Assembly: GCF_003123685.1 (NCBI RefSeq)
Contig: NZ_QCYJ01000084.1
Location: 434,001-498,000 of the forward strand
Reading direction: 5' to 3'
DNA length: 64,000 nucleotides
Source: Nocardia aurea
Lineage (GTDB): Bacteria > Actinomycetota > Actinomycetes > Mycobacteriales > Mycobacteriaceae
Shown piece by piece: positions 57,350 to 64,000 of the stretch (the first letter of the stretch is position 1; every line of letters begins with the position of its first letter). The position numbers and the translations under genes were made by a program. The notes below the pieces were generated by a model that did not search any database, was not told the origin of the DNA, and worked only from the letters and a program-made list of their open reading frames with translations.

Positions 57350-60300
57350 ATGGCAGACGACATTCTCGAGCGCCGCAAGCAGCTGTTGCAGAGACGCTTG
57401 CGCGAGCAGGGTGTGCAGGCGTCGCCCGAGAACCGGACCGCCCCGACCGTGCCCGCTCGCGTTCCCGGTGAGCCGAGCGCGCTCTCGGCCGCCCAACAGC
57501 GGATGTGGTTCGTGCAGCGGCTCGATCCGAGCGACACCACACTGAATGTCTGCGTCGCCTACCGGCTCGACGGAACCGTCGACCCGGACCGGCTGCGGGC
57601 CGCGTTCGCGACCATCGTCTCCAGGCACGAGATCTTGCGCACGACCTATCACACCGGCGAGAACGGCGAGCCGTACCAGATCTCCCGCGACGACGTCGAG
57701 ATCCCCTGGCAGCAACACGATCTGACCGACCTGCCGGACAGCGTCCGGCAGCGCCGGGTCGAGGTGCTCGCGCGGCGCGAATTCGCCCGCCCGTTCGCGC
57801 TGTCCTCCGATCTGCCGTTGCGTCCGACGCTGATCAGGACCGACGCCGAATCCTTCGTCCTGGTTCTGGTCGTGCACCACATCGGCTGGGACGACGACTC
57901 GTGGCCGGTCTTCTTCGCCGAACTCAACGCGGCGTACCGGGGCGAGGGCGAACTGCCCGAGATCCGCGCGCAGTACGTCGATGTCGAGGTACTCGGGCAG
58001 GCCGAGCGCGACGAGAGCGCGGGCCTGGAGTTCTGGCGCTCCGCGCTGACTCCGCTGCCGGAGCGTCTGGAACTGCCGAGTCGCCGCACCGGCGGCACGA
58101 GTGCCAAGAGCGCCGATCGCGTGGTTCGTGAACTGCCCGCCGAGTTGATGACGCTGGTGGCCTCGACCGGTCGCGCGCATTCGGCGACCCCGTTCACGGT
58201 GCTGCTCGCCGGTTTCCAGGCGCTGATCCGGCGCTACACCGCCGCGACGGATTTCCTGGTCTCGATGCCCGTGGTCAACCGCCGTGACGCGAACGCGGAG
58301 GCGTTGATCGGATATTTCGGCAACACCGTGCTGGTGCGCGCGATGCCGGAGAGCGCCGACACCTTCGCCGCGCTGCTCGAACAGACCAGGGACGCCGTCG
58401 TCGGCGCGTTCACCCACCAGGACATCGGCGTGGATCGCGTGATCCAGGCGGTGAGTCCGGAGCGGGTGGCGGGCAGTGACGCCATGTCGCAACTGGTGCA
58501 GCTCAGCTTCACCGTGCGCGGCCAGGCCAACGGATTCGACCTGCCCGGAATCGAAGCCACCGAACTGCCGCTCGGCAGCGTCGTCTCCCAGGAGCCGCTG
58601 GGCCTGATGGTCGTCTCCGACGCCGCGGGCTCGCGGGTGGAGGCCACCTACCAGGTCGACGAACTGGAACAGTCGCTGGTGGTGCAGTTGCTCGACCACT
58701 ACGTCCAGCTGCTCGACAGCGCGGTCCGGGATCCGCAGCGGCGTCTGCGCGATCTGGATCTGCTCGGCGACGCCGATCGCGAGGAGTTGCTCGCGGTATC
58801 GCGCGGCACGCTCGTCGACGAGCGGCCGACCACCATGGTCGCCATGTTCGAACGTCAGGTCGACGCGACGCCCGATGCTGTCGCGATGGTCTCCGACCAG
58901 GTCGAACTGACCTATCGCGGGCTGAACCAGCGGGCGAACCGGTTGGCGCACTGGCTGATCGGCAACGGCGTCGGTCCCGAGGACATCGTCGCGCTGCGCC
59001 TGGCCACCTCGGTCGAATTCGTCGTCGCGATTCTGGCGGTGCAGAAGGCCGGTGCCGCGTACCTGCCGATCGACCCGGCCTATCCGGCCGAGCGCACCGA
59101 GTACCTGCTCGAGGACGCCGACCCCAGGCTGACGCTGGACGAGGTGACGGTGGCCGCCGCCGAGGAGCAGGCCGCGACGTCGCCCGACCGCGATCCGGTC
59201 GACGCCGACCGCTCTGCGGCGCTGCACCCGTCGAACACCGCCTACGTCATCTACACCTCCGGTTCCACGGGTAAGCCGAAAGGTGTTCCCGTACCGCACG
59301 ACGCGATCGCCGAACATCTGTCGGGTTTCAACGCGGAATGGGATCTCACCCCGCAGGACCGGGTGCTGCAATCGACCTCGGTCAGCTTCGACGCCTCCCT
59401 GCTCGATATCTTCGTCACCCTGACCGCCGGTGCGCGCGTGGTGATTCCGAAGCCGAACGCCTACCGCGACATCCCCTATGTCGCGGATCTGGTCACCCGC
59501 CACGGCGTCACGGTGCTGCACATGGTGCCGTCCATGCTCGCCACCTTCCTGGTGCTGCCCGAGGTCAACGATTGGCGCACGCTGCGGCGCGTGCCGGTCG
59601 GCGGCGAGGCGCTCGCGGGTGAGGTGGCCGACCGTTTCGCCACCCAGTTCGACGCGGAACTGCGCAATCACTACGGCCCCACCGAGGCGGTGGTGTGTTC
59701 GGCGCACATGGAGGTCGACGGCCCGCAGGGCAACGGCATCGTCCCGATCGGGCTGCCGAACCAGAACGTGTACCTCTACCTGCTCGACGACGCGTTGCAG
59801 TTGGTGCCCTCGGGTGTGGTCGGCGAGATCTACCTCGGTGGACGTCAGTTGGCGCGCGGCTATCTGCACCGGCCCGGCCTGACCTCGGAGCGGTTCGTCG
59901 CCGATCCGTTCCTCGAAGGCGGGCGGCTGTACCGCACCGGTGACCTCGCCCGGCGCAATGCCGAGGGCGAGATCGAATTCATCGGCCGCGCCGACGAACA
60001 GGTCAAGGTCCGAGGGCACCGGATCGAGCTCGGCGAGGTCGAGGCCACCGTCACCGATCATCCGACGGTCGCGCACTGCGTGGTGATCGTCGCCGAGCAC
60101 GAGATGCTCGGTCCGATCCTGGCCGCCTACGTCGTTCCCGCCTCGGGCGCCGAGGTCGATCTCGACGAGATCCGCGCCCACGTGGCGACCACGCTGCCCG
60201 AGTACATGGTCCCTTCGGCCTTCGCCGTCATCGACGAGGTGCCGCTGACCGCGCACGGCAAACTGGACAAGCGCGCGTTGCCCGCCCCGGTATTCGCCGA

Positions 60301-62446
60301 GACCCGCGCCTACCGGGAACCGCAGACCCCCACCGAGGTCCGTATCGCCGGACTGTTCGCCACGCTGTTCACCCGCGAGCGGGTCGGCGCGGACGACTCG
60401 TTCTTCGAACTGGGCGGGCATTCGCTGCTCGCGGCTCGGCTGATCACCATGATCCGCGCCGAATTCGGCATCGAGATCGATATGCGGGTGCCGTTCGACA
60501 AGCCGACGGTGACCGCGCTCGCGGCCCACCTGGTCGCGGCGTTCCGCGACGAATTCGATATCGACCTCGACGAGATCGACGGTTTCGAGACCGATGGTTT
60601 CGAGACGAGAGAACAGCCGAGCGAGCCCGCGCCGGTCGCCGAATCACGCGCCGCGAAGCCGGAATTGGTGCGACGTGACCGTCCGGAACATATTCCGCTG
60701 TCCTACTCCCAGCGCGTCTACTGGCTGCAACGGCGGCTGGAGGGCGCGATCGACGGCGAGAACGTCAGCTACCCGGTGCGTTTCGACGGACCGTTCGACG
60801 TGGACGTGCTGCGCGCGGCGATCGACGATGTGGTGGCCCGGCACGAATCCCTGCGCACCAGCTTCCCCGAGCACGACGGCACGCCCTACCAGGTGATCGC
60901 CCCCGCCGGACCGGTGCCGGTCCCGCTCGTGCGGATCGGCGACGCCGCCGATGTCGCCGATGTTCAGGCCAGGCTGGACGCGGAACTCGCGGCGGACTGG
61001 GATTACGTATTCGATCTCGCGGCCGAGCCGATGGTGCGGTTCCGCCTGCTCGAACTCGCCCCGGACAAGCATGTGCTGTCCATCCTGATGCACCACATCA
61101 TCGCGGATATGCGCTCCTGCCAGATCTTCCTCGACGATCTCACCGTCGCCTACCGGGCCCGGCTGTCGGGCGCGGCGCCCGGCTGGTCCGAGTTGCCGAT
61201 CCAGTTCGCCGATTTCGCGATCTGGCAGCGCGAGATCTTCGATCGTGGGGCGGGCCGTGAGGTCAGTCCGTATGGTCGGGCGCAGTTGGATTACTGGCGC
61301 GAGACCCTCGCCGGGCTGCCGGACGAGATCTGCGTCGCCCACGACCGTCCGCGTCCGCAGGTGCTGGGCCGCAACGGTTTCAGCGCGGCGCGCGTGGTGC
61401 CCGCCGCGACCTGGAACGCGCTGCGGGCCAGGGCCGACGAGGTCGGCGCGACCGAATTCATGCTCTGCCAGGCGGTCAGCGCCGCCGTGGTGAACGTGCT
61501 CGGCGGCGGTGAGGACGTGGCGATCGGCGCGGCGGTCGCCAACCGCATCGGCCAGACCACCGACGAACTCGTCGGCCTGTTCGCCAATGTGGTGGTGATG
61601 CGCCACAACGTCTCGGGGAACCCGACTCCGCGCGGCATGTTGGAGCGCACGCGCAACGCGGCGCTCGACGCGATCAGCCATCAGGGTGTGCCCTTCGAGC
61701 GGCTGGTCGAGACGCTGAATCCGGCACGTTCGCTGTCGCGTAATCCGTTGTTCCAGGTCATGATGCACTTCCGGCATCGACCGACCACGGTCCCGTTCAC
61801 CGAGGACGGCTCGACGACGCTCAGCGGTATCGCCGGCTACTACGACGTCTCCTTCATGGACTTCCACCTGGACTACTCGGTGGAGACCAACGGCGACCTG
61901 ATGGCGCGCGTCGTGGTGAATCCGGATCTGTACAACGCCGAGACCGGCCAGATCTTCGCCGATGTGCTGGTGGGTGTGCTCGAGGCCTTCGCCGAACAGC
62001 CGGACCGCGCCGTGGGCGAACTCGACGTGCTGCCGCAGGGGTGGGACACCAGCCGTTCGGTGATCCGCCACGCCGCCGCCGCTATCGACGGGGAAACCGG
62101 TTATGTCGCACCGCGAACCGACACCGAGCGCGTACTGGCCTCGATCCTCGAGGAACTGCTCGAAATCGACGAGGTCGGCCGCGAGGACGGTTTCTTCGGC
62201 TTGGGCGGTGACAGCGTCATCGCGATCAAGTGGGCGGCTCGCGCGGCCGAGGCGGATCTGCCGCTGAGCCCGCAGATGGTGTTCGAGTACTTCACGATCG
62301 CGGATCTGGCCGCGGCCGTGGACGAGGCGATCGCCAACCCGCCCGAGGTGACCGCCGAGGAGCAGCAGACCGCGCCGATGTCGGCCTCGGGTCTGGACGC
62401 GAACGCGCTCGCCGCACTCCAGAGTTCGTGGGCCTCGCAGGGCTGA
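57350..62446 (+). CDS. Siderophore NRPS with C-A-T-C-T architecture
   Basis: 1,698 residues. N-terminal C domain with HHIGWDD near 178, the last Gly of the usual HHxxxDG replaced by Asp, as in mycobactin-type C domains; A domain with SGSTG near 634; T with GGHS near 1022; second C with HHIIADM near 1248; and a final T (GGDSVI near 1618) with no A domain or TE. The pocket code read here, D-A-L-H-P-G-H-V-C-K, I cannot assign. The A-less last module must be charged by another A domain, possibly within the next NRPS. Chain release must occur elsewhere. AAGGA before the ATG; 69 bp follow the formyltransferase, so they are probably one operon. Confidence 0.9.
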   Translation: MADDILERRKQLLQRRLREQGVQASPENRTAPTVPARVPGEPSALSAAQQRMWFVQRLDPSDTTLNVCVAYRLDGTVDPDRLRAAFATIVSRHEILRTTYHTGENGEPYQISRDDVEIPWQQHDLTDLPDSVRQRRVEVLARREFARPFALSSDLPLRPTLIRTDAESFVLVLVVHHIGWDDDSWPVFFAELNAAYRGEGELPEIRAQYVDVEVLGQAERDESAGLEFWRSALTPLPERLELPSRRTGGTSAKSADRVVRELPAELMTLVASTGRAHSATPFTVLLAGFQALIRRYTAATDFLVSMPVVNRRDANAEALIGYFGNTVLVRAMPESADTFAALLEQTRDAVVGAFTHQDIGVDRVIQAVSPERVAGSDAMSQLVQLSFTVRGQANGFDLPGIEATELPLGSVVSQEPLGLMVVSDAAGSRVEATYQVDELEQSLVVQLLDHYVQLLDSAVRDPQRRLRDLDLLGDADREELLAVSRGTLVDERPTTMVAMFERQVDATPDAVAMVSDQVELTYRGLNQRANRLAHWLIGNGVGPEDIVALRLATSVEFVVAILAVQKAGAAYLPIDPAYPAERTEYLLEDADPRLTLDEVTVAAAEEQAATSPDRDPVDADRSAALHPSNTAYVIYTSGSTGKPKGVPVPHDAIAEHLSGFNAEWDLTPQDRVLQSTSVSFDASLLDIFVTLTAGARVVIPKPNAYRDIPYVADLVTRHGVTVLHMVPSMLATFLVLPEVNDWRTLRRVPVGGEALAGEVADRFATQFDAELRNHYGPTEAVVCSAHMEVDGPQGNGIVPIGLPNQNVYLYLLDDALQLVPSGVVGEIYLGGRQLARGYLHRPGLTSERFVADPFLEGGRLYRTGDLARRNAEGEIEFIGRADEQVKVRGHRIELGEVEATVTDHPTVAHCVVIVAEHEMLGPILAAYVVPASGAEVDLDEIRAHVATTLPEYMVPSAFAVIDEVPLTAHGKLDKRALPAPVFAETRAYREPQTPTEVRIAGLFATLFTRERVGADDSFFELGGHSLLAARLITMIRAEFGIEIDMRVPFDKPTVTALAAHLVAAFRDEFDIDLDEIDGFETDGFETREQPSEPAPVAESRAAKPELVRRDRPEHIPLSYSQRVYWLQRRLEGAIDGENVSYPVRFDGPFDVDVLRAAIDDVVARHESLRTSFPEHDGTPYQVIAPAGPVPVPLVRIGDAADVADVQARLDAELAADWDYVFDLAAEPMVRFRLLELAPDKHVLSILMHHIIADMRSCQIFLDDLTVAYRARLSGAAPGWSELPIQFADFAIWQREIFDRGAGREVSPYGRAQLDYWRETLAGLPDEICVAHDRPRPQVLGRNGFSAARVVPAATWNALRARADEVGATEFMLCQAVSAAVVNVLGGGEDVAIGAAVANRIGQTTDELVGLFANVVVMRHNVSGNPTPRGMLERTRNAALDAISHQGVPFERLVETLNPARSLSRNPLFQVMMHFRHRPTTVPFTEDGSTTLSGIAGYYDVSFMDFHLDYSVETNGDLMARVVVNPDLYNAETGQIFADVLVGVLEAFAEQPDRAVGELDVLPQGWDTSRSVIRHAAAAIDGETGYVAPRTDTERVLASILEELLEIDEVGREDGFFGLGGDSVIAIKWAARAAEADLPLSPQMVFEYFTIADLAAAVDEAIANPPEVTAEEQQTAPMSASGLDANALAALQSSWASQG

Positions 62447-62463
62447 TCAACGCGCAGGAACGA

Positions 62464-62506
62464 CACCGCCCCGGCCACCCGAGCGAATCGGGTGACCGGG
62501 GCGGTG
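62464..62506. terminator. Hairpin terminator between the NRPS and the binding-protein gene
   Basis: A 19-bp stem with one mismatch (starting CACCGCCCCGG) and a 5-nt loop, between convergent genes. Confidence 0.8.
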
Positions 62507-62516
62507 GTGTTCCGGA

Positions 62517-63494
62517 CTACTTGGAGATGTTGACCAGCGCGGGGGTCAGCTTGTCCAGGATGTACGGGATCGACTGCACGGTCGGCTGATTGACCGCCGT
62601 GATCTCCTGGGTGCTCAGGAAGACGACCCCGCCCTTGCGGACCGAGGGCAGGTCCGCGTAGCCGGGCAGTTCGCGGTATTTGCTCTCCATACCCGGGGTG
62701 TATCCGGCCAGCAGCAGATCCGAGGTCAGTTCGTCGAGACGTTCCGGCGAGAGCGAGACCCGGCCCTGGCTGGACGGCATAGCGATGAGATTCTGCGGGA
62801 TTCCGAGGCCGAGCTGTCCGAAAACCTTGCCGGAACCGTCGTTCGGGTCGGTCAGCACCATGAGCTGGCTCGGGCCGCCGAGCCAGGTGCTGGCGAAGGT
62901 CTTACCCTTCAGTCCCGGATTGGCCTGGGTGATGGCAGTGATCTTGGAGTCGACGCCCGCGATCAGGGCGGTGGCGGCGTCCTCCTTGTGGAGAACCTTG
63001 CCGAGCGTGGTCACCAGTTCCTGCCAGGGAGAGACGATCTCCTTGCTCAGACCGGGCAGGGTCGGCGCGATCTTGGAGAACGCGTCGTAGCGGGGCTGAT
63101 CGGCGATGAAGGTGTCGGCCAGGATCAGATCCGGCTCCAGCGCGGCGACCTGTTCGGGGATATCGCCGGTGGCCTCGATCTGTTTCGCCGACGACGCGAT
63201 CGGACCCTGCCACGGCGGTGTGCTCTTGGACAGCACCGCGACGTTGTCGAGATATCCGACCGGGGTCACCCCGAGTGCCAACGCGGTGTCCAGCCACTGA
63301 TTGCCGAGGACGACGATCCGCTCCGGGGTCCCGTCGATCGTGGTCTCGCCACGGGCGTGCTGGATCGTGAGGGAGTCGCCGCCGCCCGCGGAGTCCTCGT
63401 CGGATCCGCATGCCGCCAGGCCGAATGCCATGGCACCCGCGAGTACAGCGCCCGCCGCGCGGGCCCAGATGCTGTATGTTCGCCCGGATTTCAT
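62517..63494 (-). CDS. Fe(III)-siderophore-binding lipoprotein (FepB/FhuD-like)
   Basis: 325 residues. A lipobox signal peptide ends in GLAACGSDE, so the mature protein is lipid-anchored. The rest is the class III periplasmic-binding fold of metal-siderophore importers (GETTIDGTPERIVVLGNQWLD, EPDLILADTFIADQPRYDAF, VSLSPERLDELTSDLLLAGY). It would capture ferric siderophore outside the membrane and hand it to a permease not found in this window. The ATG at 63494 with GGAGG upstream was chosen because the lipobox signal starts there; a longer frame to 63740 would lack a signal at its N-terminus. Confidence 0.9.
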   Translation of the reverse strand: MKSGRTYSIWARAAGAVLAGAMAFGLAACGSDEDSAGGGDSLTIQHARGETTIDGTPERIVVLGNQWLDTALALGVTPVGYLDNVAVLSKSTPPWQGPIASSAKQIEATGDIPEQVAALEPDLILADTFIADQPRYDAFSKIAPTLPGLSKEIVSPWQELVTTLGKVLHKEDAATALIAGVDSKITAITQANPGLKGKTFASTWLGGPSQLMVLTDPNDGSGKVFGQLGLGIPQNLIAMPSSQGRVSLSPERLDELTSDLLLAGYTPGMESKYRELPGYADLPSVRKGGVVFLSTQEITAVNQPTVQSIPYILDKLTPALVNISK

Positions 63495-63621
63495 TGTTGA
63501 ACCTCCATCGTCGGGTTGAGTCCTGACCCGGTTTGCCGAGTCGTCCCATGCGGTAGACGACCTACCTGCGCTTCCGCGCGGCATCGCCGTGTCGGTTGCG
63601 CGGGGCTCATCGATCATCGCA

Positions 63622-63640
63622 TTAGGGTAGCCAAACCACA
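63622..63640. promoter_or_regulatory. DtxR/IdeR-type iron box before the lipoprotein gene
   Basis: 15 of 19 positions match TTAGGTTAGCCTAACCTAA. It lies 128 bp before the lipoprotein start codon and 87 bp before the divergent NRPS. Confidence 0.72.
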
Positions 63641-63681
63641 TGTGTATATCTCCGCGTCGGTGTCGGCTACCATCACATGAG

Positions 63682-63700
63682 TTAGGCAAGCCTACCTTTT
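63682..63700. promoter_or_regulatory. DtxR/IdeR-type iron box before the second siderophore NRPS
   Basis: 13 of 19 positions match, with TTAGG and AGCCTA intact. It lies 27 bp before the NRPS start. Confidence 0.65.
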
Positions 63701-63726
63701 GGTGGCGGCGATTCAGGAGAGCGGTA

Positions 63727-64000
63727 ATGAGTGAGGCCATGGCGGAGATCGAGGACGTACTGGCACTCAGCCCCCTCCAGGAGGGTCTCTTCTCGCTGTC
63801 CCAGCTGACCGGCGACGGTCAGGACGTCTACACGATTCCGTTCGTGATCGATATCGACGGCCCGCTCGACGCGGAACTGCTGCGCGGTTGCCTCGAGACG
63901 CTGCTGCGCCGCCACCCCAATCTGCGCGCGGTGTTCTGGGATCGCGACGTGCCCAAACCGGTTCAGATCGTGCCGCGCCGGGTCGAACTACCGTGGACCG
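63727..64000 (+). CDS. Siderophore NRPS, N-terminal condensation domain start (3' partial)
   Basis: The first 91 residues, running off the window. LALSPLQEGLFSLSQLT and CLETLLRRHPNLRAVFWD are the start of a C domain of the PLQEGL type. AGGAG precedes the ATG. It probably continues the chain from the C-A-T-C-T protein. Its remaining domains, including any A domain that loads the A-less module and any release domain, lie beyond the window. Confidence 0.88.
   Translation, partial: MSEAMAEIEDVLALSPLQEGLFSLSQLTGDGQDVYTIPFVIDIDGPLDAELLRGCLETLLRRHPNLRAVFWDRDVPKPVQIVPRRVELPWT

Noticed and set aside
56663..60529. A 1,288-codon frame antisense to the formyltransferase and siderophore NRPS
   Set aside because: Antisense shadow with no recognisable domains, spanning two well-supported plus-strand genes.

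Overview
The window looks like a chromosomal segment from a mycolic-acid-containing actinomycete, most likely Nocardia or a close relative. Four things point there: very high G+C with the matching codon bias, an antigen 85-type mycolyltransferase homologue, a mycobacterial-style ribosomal S10 operon (rpsJ to rpsQ, ending in a terminator with unrelated genes following), and a mycobactin-type (MbtG-like) N-hydroxylase with DtxR/IdeR-type iron boxes. Genus assignment is inference from gene content, not from a database match.

Region 1 (1-21956) is a large non-ribosomal peptide synthetase (NRPS) locus. The first NRPS enters from upstream and ends with A(Thr)-T-C followed by a decayed half adenylation domain. 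After a 1.09 kb non-coding gap holding two sets of tandem repeats, a giant NRPS of about 5,600 residues follows: A-T-C-A-T-C-A-T-C-A(Thr)-T-E-C-A-T-TE. The second protein has no N-terminal C domain, so the terminal C of the first most simply supplies it, a module split between two proteins. The product is a peptide with at least six residues beyond whatever lies upstream, two of them predicted Thr, one epimerised.

Region 2 (22055-34990) is mixed metabolism and transport: a secreted Ag85-like esterase, an Nramp metal transporter, an SDR whose active-site Tyr position is Asn, an enoyl-CoA hydratase, a tandem double TetR regulator facing it across a direct-repeat operator candidate, an aldehyde dehydrogenase whose nucleophile position is Pro, a DrrABC-type exporter, an Uma2-family protein, lycopene cyclase and a DUF4442 protein.

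Region 3 (35490-40857) is the S10 operon: rpsJ-rplC-rplD-rplW-rplB-rpsS-rplV-rpsC-rplP-rpmC-rpsQ with a strong terminator. Region 4 (40880-49200) is accessory: a VapBC toxin-antitoxin pair with repeated operator-like sites, a YdeI-like protein, an actinobacterial phosphatase-like protein, a 1,180-residue DUF2637 membrane protein with a perfect 16-copy hexanucleotide repeat and a LexA-like SOS box upstream, a CAAX protease and an RluA-type pseudouridine synthase.

Region 5 (49259-64000, running off the end) is an iron-regulated hydroxamate siderophore locus: IrtAB-like ABC half-transporters, a separate siderophore-interacting reductase, an Mtb12-like secreted protein, an MbtG-like N-hydroxylase, a formyltransferase, a C-A-T-C-T NRPS, an Fe-siderophore-binding lipoprotein and the start of another NRPS. 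Six sequences resembling the DtxR/IdeR box sit in front of these transcription units. The hydroxylase and formyltransferase together predict an N-formyl-N-hydroxy-ornithine (or -lysine) building block.
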